A stretch of DNA of 64,000 nucleotides, taken from NCBI GenBank assembly GCA_949316235.1, contig OX438758.1:16689194-16753193 (forward strand), read 5' to 3'. The DNA comes from Oegoconia quadripuncta (Eukaryota; Arthropoda; Insecta; Lepidoptera; Autostichidae). The notes beneath the pieces were generated by a model that saw only the letters and a program-made list of their open reading frames with translations, did no database searches and had not been told where the DNA came from. Positions 52,567 through 63,382 of this stretch are shown in pieces (within the stretch, counting starts at the first letter, position 1; every line of letters starts with the position of its first letter). Made by a program: the position numbers and the translations under genes.

Positions 52567-55544
52567 TTACTGTCTATTACAAGTTACAGTATCACCAGCA
52601 CCACCCATGTAGTACTTTTTAAGTGATTGTTTACATTTTTTTATATTTATAAATATATCTGTATGTATTTCCTTGGGAATTTCATTTAAAATGTTTGGTA
52701 ACATGTACTCCCACGTCCTCGCTCCGTAAATGTTAGTGTATTTAGGTAACTCATACAAAGGTATAATATACTCCAGCTTACGTAGATAATCAGGTCTATG
52801 TTTTGTCTTTAATGAATTTATATTGGGATACTCGTCTGTAATAACGGACATTTTAATCTTATCAAACACAGATATTACCCTACAATATCTAAACAAACCT
52901 GACTCATCTTCTGTAAACTTAGTTTTAATGTGTTTAGGGACAATAGTCTTTAGTATTTTAAGTTGTAGGCTGTATATACTATTTATGTAACTTTTATATG
53001 TTCGTCCATAACTACCAAGACCATAATTTATAACTGAGTCAGCCAGAGAAAGGTATAACATTCTAAGTATGACATATGGAAGCTTATATTTTAATATTGC
53101 GAGTTTGGCACTTACAGCCCTCAACTTATTACAAACGTTTTCTATATGCGGTTTCCAATGAGAATGTTTATCTATAACAAGTCCTAGGTACGTGTGTTGA
53201 TCTATGAGCTCGAGGGAATCACACGAGCACGACACTACTGGTTGATGGAAACACGAGTGCTGATGGGCTATGATTTTAGGAGTATGTGAATGTTTCATAT
53301 ACGGGGAGCGTATATGAATGACTTTTGTTTTGTCTGCGTTTATGACCAAACCAACATCATGAGCCCATTTGCATAGTAAATCAAAATTCTTTTGCATTTG
53401 TATTTGTGCTTCGGTGATATCCGACCCATAGGCCAACAAGCACGTGTCGTCAGCAAACTGCCACACAGAACCCTCCGTGAAGAGGTTACACATCTCATTT
53501 ACATATAATAAATACTCGGTAGGTCCAATTATGGAACCCTGGGCGGTACCTTTTTCCGTAGGTATCAGGTGACTGTAGTGTTCACCTAGACGTACCTTAG
53601 TATATCGATTTTTATGGTAATCTCGGAACCACTCCAACAACGGACCCTGTATGCCATTCCGCTGAAGTTTGTTAAACAAGGTTTTATAATTTAAAACATC
53701 GAAAGCTTTGCTGAAGTCGATGAAAACAACAAGCACCTGCTTTCTATTATTCAGGTGCTTGTTGACCTCATCGGCAAAGCTCGACAATAATTGAGAGGTA
53801 CTTCGGCCTTTTTGAAAACCATACTGTTTGTTGTTAATTATGTTATTAGTTGTTAGAAATTTGTTTATTTCATTACCAAGGTACCTCCAATTATCTTGTC
53901 AATACACGATAATATCGTGATCGGCCTGTAATTGTTTACATTGCTGAAATTGCCCTTCTTGTGGATGGGTCTAATGATGCCAGTCTTTAATTGATCCGGA
54001 TATAAGGACGTTGAAATACATGCATTTATCAAATGGGTGATTACCGGAGTAATTTCTGTAATAATACATAATATGTCTCTTATACGTATGTTATCTATGC
54101 CAGGGCTTTTTTTCTTATTCATATGCTTAATTATTGAAAATATTACATTATTTGTAGCTTTTTTTAATCTCATTGATAGGGTTGGTTCGTTATAATAATG
54201 AGTATTATTATTATTAATTAATGGTATACTGCAGTTTGAACATATATTTTTTACATTATCATGGAAACCATTGGCAAACAAGTTACATACTGTCGCGGAA
54301 TTTGACTTGAAATACTTATAAATTACATCATCAATTGATTTGCAAACTTTACCGCAGATATTATTTATAATTTCCCAAACTTTTTTTGGATTTCTAAAGT
54401 GTTCCGTTATATTGTTCATAATAAATTTATTTCTCGTTTTATTTATATATTTATTTGTTCTATTTCTATACAAGTTATATAGTAGCCTGTTTGACTTATT
54501 ATTTTCGTCTTTTTTACAAATTTTAAACAGTTTCTCTTTTTGTTTACTCATATGTATAATTCTTTCATTTAACCACTTACAATCTTGTCTTTTTCCTATT
54601 TTCATCTTACACTTTATTTTACAATTATCATATGCCTTATTAAAGCTATCAACTATAAACTTACAAATATCATTTGGACAGTCCATATCTAAAGCATTCT
54701 GCCAGTTTATATTTCGTAACTCACATTCTAATTTTTTATTATCTATTCTAAATGTATTTTTATAACTTATTTTTTGTAACCCTATCTTTGTCTTATCCAC
54801 TATAATGCAACCGGTCATGAAGTGGTCAGCGATGGCATTGTTTATCACAGCTGAGTTCACTTCGCGACAGTTTATTGCACGTACAAAGATGTGGTCGATA
54901 CACGATTTAGTTAATATATCACCCTTACTTTCTACGCGTGTATATTGAGAAATGCCGCAGTCCAGACCTTTTGTACACATGGAGTTTAGGTATTGCGTAC
55001 GAATTAGTGATGGCACACCCAAGTTTATGTTCATGTCACCGAGTAAAACATAACTGTACTTACGCGGATATTTATCTATAACTTTCGATAATTCTTCTAC
55101 GAACAGTGACTTATTCATATCCGGTGGCCTATACACAGCACACAGACACAATCGGGATTTATAGCTACTTTCAACTTCACCTATGATACACTCAAAAGAA
55201 GCGGTACTAACTGGATACCTCGTAAAACATAAACTATTATGGACGTACACTACTAATCCACCTCCCTTCTTATTTTGCCGCAGCTCTGAATACATGTCGT
55301 AGTTATCCATTTGGAACATGTTTTTGCATTGGTCGGTTATGTTCACCTCTGTCAACACAATTATATGTATAGTATTCAGACTTGTTGTAGCTATGTATTC
55401 CAGGTGGGCGAAGTTTTTAATCATAGAACGTATGTTTACATGTAAAATACTCATGTGGTTGTAATTAGATAGCTCAACATTCTTCAGAAACTTATTCCAA
55501 TTGTTATAGTTTTTTTGTTGAATTGTCGTATATGTATTATCCAC
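52567..55544 (-). pseudogene. LINE ORF2: APE endonuclease and reverse transcriptase, one frameshift
   Basis: The N-terminal endonuclease (first about 230 residues) has HVNIRSM, VLTEVNI, GGGLVVYVH, AVYRPPD, LLGDMNIN, SCIDHIFVR and ADHF in the standard order. A connecting region follows. The RT begins with GIIRPIHKKGNFSNVNNYRP. A frameshift near 53870-53885 separates this from the rest, which has FIDFSKAFDVLN, GTAQGSIIGP, the catalytic WQFADDTCLLA and LVINADKTKVI, then the thumb. Only this one lesion is seen, so the copy is young. ORF2 nicks the target and reverse-transcribes the element's RNA at the nick. Confidence 0.9.
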
Positions 55545-55618
55545 TTTTGTAGTTATTTTATATAGACATATTAAGTACAGTTATAAGAAAAATTAGTAAA
55601 CAGAGATTAATTATGTTT

Positions 55619-56689
55619 TCAACCCTGTTTTGTACTAATCAATGAAGAGGTGAGTCCCTGGATGTCGTTTTCAGACTTAATGCTGTACACTTTTTCATTG
55701 TCGTTTTTGCGTACCAATATCTTCCCGTTTTTGTACCATACAAACTTAAACAGACCGGTATCCTTTAATTTGGTCTTGGTCTGCCATAGTAGATAGGACA
55801 TATGAGGTGTGAGGGATTCACGTATATAAATTTTTGAATCTTCTAAACCGATATGTTTGCCGGTCAAGTTGGAGTCCTTGGAGGCCATAATCCACTTTTC
55901 CCCTCGGCCTTCCCGGAGCGAGACAACAATCACAGATGGTGCGGATTTCATTTTACCATCCTTAGATCGGTTTCTTTTGCGATAGGCCTTGATTATGTCA
56001 TCAGGATTCAGTTTGAGGGGTGTACAAATGTTGCTACAAATGGTTGACACATCCTCTTTGGCTGTCTCTTCGATGCCACAGATCTCCACGTAATCTTTTA
56101 TCTGGCATTGTTCCATATCAGCTAATCTCTGTTCCAGCGTTTCGTTCTTTAGTTTTAAGTTTTTATACTGGTTATTTAGATCGTAGTACTGGTTTTCGAG
56201 TGTTTTAGTGGTACTTTGGAATTGCTGAATTTTTACCTCATAGTCATCGATTTTATCGGATATGAACTGCAGTGAGGTTTGGAGTTCAACTCTAATAGTT
56301 TCGCGTACTTCTCTTCGTATGTCCATTAAAATTTGCTTGGATGCGCTGTTTGTGAGAATCTCCGTGTCCGTATTTTCATCATCATCTACATCTGGTAAAA
56401 TGCACGATAATCTTTTTTGTTTGGCGGTACCCACGCACGAGCGGCACTTCCACTCGATGGAATCGGTTAAGCGCAATGCATTCAATTGTTCCGTAGAAAT
56501 TGATGCACATGATGAGTGGAACCACTTATTGCACTTGTTACACAGCAAACCAGGTGACTTTTTGTTCACCAACTTAGAACACTTAACACACTTCATTTTT
56601 ACGGGCGTAGGTAGTCGAAGCGCATACGAATTTGTTGTTAATCGGTTGACTGTTGGAGTAAGATAACTAGTTTGTGAGACAATCAACAA
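55619..56689 (-). CDS. LINE ORF1 with PHD-like zinc finger and coiled coil, 356 aa
   Basis: The frame starts at 56689; an alternative start at 56596 (MKCVKCSKLV) falls right at the zinc finger. Residues about 33-82 form a PHD-like finger (C-x2-C, C-x2-C, H-x2-C, C-x2-C: CVKC, CNKC, HSSC, CRSC). A long coiled coil follows (about 150-205, VKIQQFQSTTKTLENQYYDL), then a C-terminal domain with ICGIEETAKEDV and PSVIVVSLREGRGEKW, resembling the RRM-like and C-terminal fold of LINE ORF1 proteins. No stop or frameshift. It probably binds element RNA and forms multimers. Confidence 0.85.
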   Translation of the reverse strand: MLIVSQTSYLTPTVNRLTTNSYALRLPTPVKMKCVKCSKLVNKKSPGLLCNKCNKWFHSSCASISTEQLNALRLTDSIEWKCRSCVGTAKQKRLSCILPDVDDDENTDTEILTNSASKQILMDIRREVRETIRVELQTSLQFISDKIDDYEVKIQQFQSTTKTLENQYYDLNNQYKNLKLKNETLEQRLADMEQCQIKDYVEICGIEETAKEDVSTICSNICTPLKLNPDDIIKAYRKRNRSKDGKMKSAPSVIVVSLREGRGEKWIMASKDSNLTGKHIGLEDSKIYIRESLTPHMSYLLWQTKTKLKDTGLFKFVWYKNGKILVRKNDNEKVYSIKSENDIQGLTSSLISTKQG

Positions 56690-57466
56690 TTACTTATCCT
56701 TAAACATATTATACAAAACATGAGATGCAATTGCCTTGTGGTCACCGGCAAAGGAAAATAGGTTCTTAGGATGTGAAAAATGACTAATTCGATACCATGA
56801 TTAGTAGATGATTATTCTTAAATAAATAAAAATATCCTTACATATACACACTATTCCACACTAAGCAACTGAGAGATTAGATGGCCGGCCAGATCCCCGG
56901 ACCTCACACCATTAGATTTCTTCTTTTGGGGATACGTGAAAGATATGCTATACAAAAAGCGATACGAGAACGTAGGCGAGTTGCAAACAGAATTGTGCCA
57001 TATCACATCGAGTGTTCACCATAAAATGATTAGAAAATCAACAGGCAGCGGGCTCATTAAAAGATTGGCGATTTGCGTAAGACAAGAGGGATCACATTTT
57101 GAGCATTTAATTAATTAATTTACAAAAAAATACCTACTTAATTGACTACGGCAGTTTCATGTATGTTTTTTATTTGATTAAAATGATTAATTTCACGTTG
57201 TTCCTTTCTTTTAAAATACTATGTTACTTAGGCAGAGTTATTATTTTTTAGCTATTCTTTCGATTGGCATCATAAAAGTAGGGTGTTTTTTTTTTCACAT
57301 TTGAGTCGGTTCGATTCCCAGCCGAAGCAAATAATTTTTAGAAAATCTATGAATGCAGAATTACTAACTTTTAAAAATAACATAAAGTCTTCTTTGAGCA
57401 AAATTCACTATCTACGATATTTAAGGTACTTCCCCTTCATGTCCCATAACTTTGGGACGCCCTGTA

Positions 57467-57999
57467 TATCAAGATGGTTAATAAGAGAATGTAACCAATT
57501 GTTCACAGGAGCCACGTTAATTTCCGTCTTTGAGGAATCTGGATTCAAAATTCTGGCTTTAATGCCACATGGTATGAGATAAATCGATGTAATCATCTCC
57601 GGCACCAGGTACTAAGAATTCAATAGGACCCTCATCAGTAGGTAGTGGATGAAATAGGGCTGTACTGCATCTATTGTCCACTTTCTATCCTGGTCTGTAT
57701 CGAAGGAAGAGCAAACAAGTCTAACTCTGATTTAACTCATTCACACGAATTATGATGTGGAAATGACATTATTAATTTAGATATATATCACTATGTTTTC
57801 CAATAGTATTAGATCCTCTCCGTTGGAACACTTTCTTTCGAGTGATTAATTTTCTATTTGGCTTGCGTATTTTATATCTTGAACCAGACATAACTGAATC
57901 AATTTTTCCATCGGCCTTTCTTTTAATATTAGACGTGAATGTTTTTAAGCATGTTTTAACGGACTCATCTAAGGGTCACACATTTACCATATCGGACAG
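57467..57999 (-). pseudogene. inverted copy of the virus-like minor and capsid-type genes
   Basis: Reverse complement of about 47366-47896, with the same coding traces on the minus strand (NVAPVNNWLHSLINHLDI). It ends sharply at about 57999, where an E1 right-end sequence begins at 58003. It is broken in the same places as the direct copy. Confidence 0.88.
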
Positions 58000-58002
58000 G
58001 AC

Positions 58003-58570
58003 CATTGAGATCATGTTAGAAGTTGTAAATTTATAAAAGTAGATATTAAAGACAAAAATTAAAGACACTTCTTTGAGTTGAAATAATTGGAAACAGCTCC
58101 TTGCTTAGTTTAATAGCAATATCTTTGTATCTAAAAATGAATGGAATATTGATATACCATTTTGGAATCTGCATTAGGTGGACAAGTTTTAAAAAATATG
58201 GGCAGCTAGATTTCCATACATTTTTTTTACACCAGGCGAGTTCAAACTTAGAAAAAAAAAATACTGAAACAAAATGTTCACACTTTAAGATTATATAAAA
58301 AAAACCACCTTAGGTATTCTAAAGCTGTAACAAAAAACTGATTGCAGGCTTATTTGGGAATATTATTTAGTAATCAGAGTGAGAAATTTCTTTCATTTGT
58401 GAACACGGTGGTCAAAAAAGTGATCAAAAGTCTAAATTTTTCTCTAATTTAATAAAAAAAAAAAATTGGGCATACCCGTCGACCCTGGGGCGTGGCAATT
58501 TTTTATATTATAGGGCTTAGACTCCCCAATCCGCAGATGCAGGGTTATCCATTATTTACGCCACACCCTG
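58003..58570. repeat. third E1 terminus (right end only)
   Basis: Matches E1 positions 50222-50780 in the same orientation (CATTGAGATCATGTTAGAAG to CCACACCCTG, then TA), with scattered changes and small indels. The rest of E1 is absent, and the left edge is fused to the inverted virus-like sequence. Confidence 0.93.
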
Positions 58571-58639
58571 TATATCTAATGCAATACCTCAATCCTCATA
58601 AAATATGAACACAAAGGATATACAAATATGTTTAAAAAA

Positions 58640-58935
58640 AAAAATCCAGCTATGGAGTTCAATGTCTTCCCTGCTAATAGAATTCCAGTGCGTGTCTTTG
58701 CCATTTTACTTAGTGAGTAATTTAACACCGATACAAAACCTGGTTCACATTAGGTGGCGATCCATATTGATCAAAATGGAATGGGTGATTATTTTGATTC
58801 ATTCGGTCGAAACCAACCAAGCACCACGAAGCTTTCTTGAATGCTAATTCCAAGAAATGGTTTAATAACAACGAAGTTATTCAGAACTATTTCAGTTCAT
58901 TATGTGGAATATATTGCTTAATGTTTTTGTATCTT
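58640..58935 (+). pseudogene. adenain-type (Ulp1-like) cysteine protease of a Polinton/adintovirus-like element, broken
   Basis: In two frames the plus strand reads FNVFPANRIPVRV, then HIDQNGMGDYFDSFG, then FNNNEVIQNYFSSLCGIYC. This is the adenovirus/Polinton protease pattern with the catalytic Asp region (GDYFDS.G) and the catalytic Cys in SSLCG. A stop codon stands where the Trp after the catalytic His is expected (GSH then TAG). A frameshift near 58810 and another stop near 58699 also break it. In Polintons the enzyme matures capsid proteins. Its orientation is +, like the copy at 46545-48025. Confidence 0.7.
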
Positions 58936-58940
58936 AGAAA

Positions 58941-60758
58941 TAAGGGTGTACTGTGTTGAGACATGTCTGGGCAACCTCCTTACAAAAGTTGTTGCCGTCA
59001 TAAGTCGCCCGAGTACAGCGACAGTGGCAAGAAATGGAACTAACACGACCCCTAGTCACGTTGCTTAGGTTATGTTACATAAGAGAAACTAGATGTCGCT
59101 ATCTCTCTGTCAATAATAGACTGAAGACACGCATAGATGTCGCTACGTCCAATAACGGTACAACCTCCGAATTATGGGGACCACTCGCATGAAAATAGAA
59201 ATAGTGGTCAGTCACTCATCGGTCGGTGCGATTAATCACAAAGTAACCTAAGTACATCCTGTGAATCCACTGGAACGCTCGGATGAGAATCGAAATAGTG
59301 GCCACCGGCCATGGATGTTGCTTAACTTCACTAATCGACCACGACTTAGCTAGTCGTTTTCAGACTATTAAAATACATCTTCCGAAGTAAGGGACATGAA
59401 AACGGCAATAGTGCCCAACAATCCATAGACGTTGCTTAACTTCAATGATCCAAAACAACTGCGCTAATCGAAAGCGACATTTTGTTGGTACAAAGAAATC
59501 TCCAAAACTTTTGATTTAATCAGGCATCAAACCCATCGAACGTCTTTCTCCGAACGTCGAAATTTTGTGGAAAGCAATTGCCAATGAACCCTAATTGTTA
59601 TTTTCCGTCTACTACCTACTGTGATTTTACTCCTGATACATTGGAAGTCTCTATCAAAAAGTATTATCTTTTTTTCGTAAACATTAAGGGTACCGTCGGA
59701 CAAGATTTAGGTATTTGTTATATCAATTTTGAAACGATGCCAATGCGTGTTTTATTTAATTTCGATGTTAAAAAATCAAAAACGACAAGGTTCAGCCGAG
59801 AGCATGACACACCATGTAACATAACACCTCAGATTAGGTACTAAAAAATATCAAGCGCGAGCGAACGCACTCGGACTAGTTGTCGCAGACAGAAAGTAGG
59901 TATCTACATTATTAGTTTCTTTCGGCTCTGGCGCATGACCTTGACGGTCGGCGCAATCAAAGGGATCGGGGCCTGTCGTCAGGGCGCGCGGGTGCAACAA
60001 GCGGACCGCATTTAGTAGGGATAAGTATTTATTGTAAACTTTGTATAATGTATGCGAATTCAGTCAATCTACTTTGTATGTAGGTACCTAATTGCAAGTT
60101 ATTTAATGTAGCAGCAATGGAGATATTATGAATAACCAGTCAATCGATAAAAAACTGGAATAAATAAAAGAATTACCTAGTCAGTATTTTTTCGATTATG
60201 GTATCTAGTAGGTACGTTATTATTTTTTATTTGTATAATTAATCGAGTGTGCAATAAACTTTTAAGTTTCCCTGTTGTCAAATTTTACAATGGAGAAAGT
60301 TGTAAATCATTGACAAATATTTTTTTGCTGGTTAATTGTTCAGGCACAGCATGAAAATGGCAATAACTCAATAATCCGTGGACTTTGCTTAACTTTGTTA
60401 ATCGAAAAGGACTAAATTATCGTAGGTAGGTACATTCTATGAAGCACAGAAACGCTCGAACGAAAATGGCATTTTCTGTTTTATCGACGAGACTGGTGAA
60501 CTCTCTCCTGTACTGGGTACGTTTGCGTTTCCAAATTTCCATTTTTACGGTTGCCAGATGTCGGAAATCCAGTAAAGAAACACAATTTAAGACAAGCCTA
60601 AAATACCGATCATTTATTGTACAGAGATAAAATTGACAGTGCCGTTATTTTTCACGTTGCCAGAGCAACTACGTGACACTGTGAGTATATGAGCTCTTTC
60701 GGTGGTTGGAAAACGTACTCTGTGTCTGCACCATTGATAACAAGAATGGTTATATTTA
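58941..60758. other. non-coding repeat-rich DNA
   Basis: A degenerate segment containing TTGCTTAACTT followed by A(C/T)TNATCGA recurs near 59315, 59430 and 60390, usually preceded by GAAAATxGxAATA. ATGTCGCTA words occur near 59092 and 59147. No gene is supported. Confidence 0.5.
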
Positions 60759-61052
60759 TCCCATCATAAACATAAAATGTACAAAAATGCCAAGTCTCAC
60801 ATCGCAATAATTCTGCCGAAAAAAGTTATGAGATCTCACGTCAAGGCAAGTCAGTTATTTTAGTAAGCATGGAAGCACTTAATTCGCAACTTTATCGTAA
60901 TTTGATTCCTAATTATTTACGTTAGCCACATCTACAGTGACATGCTTATTAAAATAACTGACTTGCCTTGACGTGAGATCTCATAACTTTTTTCGGCAGA
61001 AGTATTGCGATGTCAGACTTGGCATTTTTGTACATTTTATGTTTTTGATGGG
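60759..61052. repeat. hairpin MITE of about 294 bp
   Basis: The arm TCCCATCATAAACATAAAAT at the left is inverted at the right as ATTTTATGTTTTTGATGGGA. Arms of about 100 bp (AAGTTATGAGATCTCACGTC and its inverse) enclose a loop of about 60 bp. No coding content. Confidence 0.9.
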
Positions 61053-61080
61053 ATCTCATTTCTTTTTGTAGGTAGTCTTT

Positions 61081-61121
61081 CGTAGGTAGGTAGGTAGTAG
61101 GTAGGTAGGTAGGTAGGTAGT
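61081..61121. repeat. GTAG microsatellite
   Basis: About ten GTAG units, with one shortened unit (GTAGTAGG). Confidence 0.95.
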
Positions 61122-62215
61122 ACTTTCGATATCAGTTTAAAGTCTTTTGATATCTATAATAGGTACGGAATAATCGCCTGTGCACACTTAACGATTACAC
61201 CCTGTATAGAACCAGAGTACTTCTCAAGTCGCGTCGAACAAGCCTAAACTCGATGGGGTTGCATTGTTTTATTACATAGTTCTTATGGCCACCTTCTGGC
61301 TCCATCATCAGATCAGCTCAATGGTTCCACAAAATTGCTTTGATGTAATCAACAACTAAAACTCATCATGGTGATTTGTGTATTTTCTGCAAAGGCAGCA
61401 CATCTCTCATGCTGAGCCATCGGGAGATCGTTGAAGACCTGGAGTACCAGGTATTCAACGATCCTAGTTTTGAAGTTTTCCCTTAATATGGGTACTAAAC
61501 CCTACCTCTGTGCGAAATTTCAGCTCTCTAGGTATAGTGGAAGTACTAGATCTTTTTGATGATCGGTGAGTGTGTCACTTACAAAATTGCTTAACTTCAA
61601 TTGGCTATAGCTCGTAAACTAGAAGTAGGAATGGCATGTAGTTTAAGGTTGTAGCTTGTTGCAGTATCTACTTTTCACCATTGAAAATTCAGGCCTCTAG
61701 CTTTACCCAAAAGGAAGTTACAGAGGGGTCAAAAGAGCCGTGAGTGGCTACGAGAAAAGGATAGTACGGCCGTGCCCTTTTAGCTCAACTTGGCGGGGGC
61801 ACTGCCGTGCCTCCAGATTACAAGTTTGAATTCCACAACTGCACGTATATACACGGTGATAAGAAGAACTTTTTCGTTCTCCAAGTCGCTACAGGTTTAG
61901 AGTAATAAAATATTATGATTATGATCAAATTATTTCTTTTAACATTTAGTAACAATATTGGTCCACTATATGCATTGTTTAGTCACTCTCGTCCTTTACT
62001 CATGTCAGATGACCTGAATATTTTCTCTAAAAAGGCAGCAGGAAGATGTAATGCACTCTCTTGATGCCTCCGATTCACCTTTCAACATAGTGAAGCTCAA
62101 ACTGATAGGGTCATCTTATCTCTACTTGCACGAAGGTGGGTTTGAGTTGATTCAATTCATTTCGTTCCGAAAGTTTGAGAGATTATTTAAGTCGAGGTAG
62201 AATAAACCACTCATT
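61122..62215. other. non-coding DNA, probably an interspersed repeat
   Basis: Text such as CTACCTCTGTGCGAAATTTC, AGCTTTACCCAAAAGGAAGT and TTGCTTAACTTCAATTGGCT looks to me like a common lepidopteran interspersed repeat. No coding frame or TIR was found. Confidence 0.4.
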
Positions 62216-62355
62216 GGTGTCGATTCGGATGTACACCGACTAAACTAAAACTAGTTTTAAAGTAGTACTGTCTCTTTCTCCCTGGAACAGTACGATGCGA
62301 CGGCACCACTCTAAAACTGGTTTTAGTTTCGTTGGTGTACATCCGAATCGACACC
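62216..62355. repeat. 140-bp MITE with ATT target duplication
   Basis: Begins GGTGTCGATTCGGATGTACA and ends with its reverse complement. ATT is repeated at 62213-62215 and 62356-62358. The interior is also partly symmetric (AAAACTAGTTTT and AAAACTGGTTTT). Confidence 0.9.
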
Positions 62356-62792
62356 ATTGTTGCTTGATACAACACTACAGAACTAAATAGTCATGAGTTG
62401 GCCACGAAAGGTTTAAATCGATACAAGAAATTAAATGGAAAAAAAAGAATTGTTTAGTGCACAAACATCCTAATCAACGTATATCTACATTCAAAGGTGT
62501 CATTTGATAGCGCCATCTACTTGTACACCTTGCAACTAAAATTGTTACATGTACTTATTTAAACTAGATGGCGTTTACACGAAAAATATCACTTTTGAAT
62601 TACAATAAATATTGCCGAAATTAATTACGTTATTATGTGTAAACGATGTAAAAAACATCCATAGTTGTAAATTGTATTAACACTATTATGTAAAGTTAAT
62701 GGAAAGTTAAAAAATTTATTTAAAAAAACTTTGCTTCTAAAACGGCATACACGTTGCCATCTATTGAAATTATTTCTGAACTATTTTTACTT
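62356..62792. other. non-coding DNA
   Basis: No gene. It contains AGCGCCATCTA- and GATGGCG-type words common in insect repeats. Confidence 0.4.
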
Positions 62793-63297
62793 TGTTAGGG
62801 GCTGACCCTCTATTCGGGTAGTGTTATTCCTCTATGGTTGAGATGTTTTCTAAAGACACTGTAAGGAATGATGTAATGTTATACTATTATTTTAGGACTT
62901 TCTTTTAAATAAATTTTACTAATCGAATATTTCTTGTTTCATTATGGGTGGAATGAACGAAGTACCATGCACCACACCGCTGCCAAAGGAAAAAGTCCAA
63001 GTTTATGAAAAATGGCAACTTATGTAATTCTGTCTGTAACGGAGAAAATCAAATTGAATTGATGAACACGTGTACCCTAGTGTAGGGACAAAGGATTGTG
63101 CTAACGTTGCGCTTTGTATGGACGGGGCGCGCGGGCGCCGGCAGTCGGCTGACGGTCGCCTCACTGTAACTACACGTACTTAATAATGTGAAGTTTTTGT
63201 ATTTCAATTTGCGATTATATCCCAATTTCTGCGGCGGTAAAGGTCGTTTCATTTCCCAACTAGAACTCACCCCCAGTGGAGACACCAGTACCCCACA
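62793..63297 (+). repeat. probable 5' LTR of a Gypsy element (CsRn1 type)
   Basis: Starts TGTTAGGGGCTGACCC and ends CCCCACA, directly before a primer-binding-like site. The partner LTR is outside the window, so the left edge is inferred from the TG start. Confidence 0.5.
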
Positions 63298-63298
63298 G

Positions 63299-63312
63299 TG
63301 GTGACCACCGAC
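63299..63312 (+). other. primer-binding site resembling tRNA-Trp
   Basis: TGGTGACCACCGAC closely resembles the complement of a tRNA-Trp 3' end (TGGTGACCCCGAC form) and sits one base after the probable LTR. A tRNA-Trp primer is characteristic of the CsRn1 clade of Gypsy elements. Confidence 0.6.
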
Positions 63313-63382
63313 AATTTGAACATTGTGACATTTTTATACACGGAGTGAACAGTGACTATTATAGTACAAAGTGTTACGGACT

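Larger units (their letters stand above)
52444..56874 (-). mobile_element. near full-length CR1-like LINE inserted in E2
   Basis: A minus-strand LINE with a poly(T) run on + at 52442-52461 (its poly(A) tail), ORF2, ORF1 and a short 5' UTR. GATT is repeated at 52440-52443 and 56875-56878, a short target duplication. Two ORFs with a PHD-like finger in ORF1 and an APE endonuclease plus RT in ORF2 fit the CR1/Jockey group. Confidence 0.88.
51622..57118 (+). pseudogene. E2 transposase (51622-52443 and 56879-57118), interrupted only by the LINE
   Basis: The N-terminal part has MAYQVSFDLMEAYFLNDKDI and a homeodomain-like HTH. The first catalytic Asp is in IIWTDESNFSNNG and the second in FQQDGAPAHNSRRA. 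It runs to NGPI, where the LINE begins. The frame resumes at 56879 with RWPARSPDLTPLDFFFWG, giving the third Asp, and ends FEHLIN with a stop at 57116-57118. With the insert and one GATT copy set aside, the two halves are in the same frame, about 353 codons without another stop. The family moves DNA by cut-and-paste into TA sites. Confidence 0.85.
50910..57464 (+). mobile_element. E2: Tc1/mariner-superfamily element with terminal inverted repeats of about 270 bp, split by a LINE
   Basis: TA (50908-50909) then CAGGGCGTCCCAAAGTTATG; the right end is GGGACGCCCTG then TA (57465-57466). The inverted repeats reach about 51180 and 57195. Without the nested LINE the element is about 2.1 kb. It sits in the right arm of the inverted duplication, so it arrived after that duplication or was present in only one arm. 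Confidence 0.93.
47366..57999. repeat. inverted duplication of about 1.13 kb around transposon E1
   Basis: The left arm 47366-48499 comprises virus-like sequence plus the E1 left terminal repeat. It is repeated in reverse as 50310-50909 plus 57467-57999, the gap being the E2 insertion. For example GTCCGATATGGTAAATGTGT at 47368 is inverted at 57980-57998, and GGCTTAAATATA at 50898 mirrors 47892-47903. Arms are nearly identical. Confidence 0.93.

Noticed and set aside
54340..54765. 141-codon plus-strand frame rich in Phe, Leu and Ile that looks like a membrane protein
   Set aside because: Antisense to the LINE ORF2 connecting region, which is AT-rich and Asn/Lys-rich.
57842..58036. Plus-strand frame MINFLFGLRIL, also seen reversed at 47314-47523
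   Set aside because: It is the complement of the virus-like minor-protein gene in the inverted duplication, not an independent gene.
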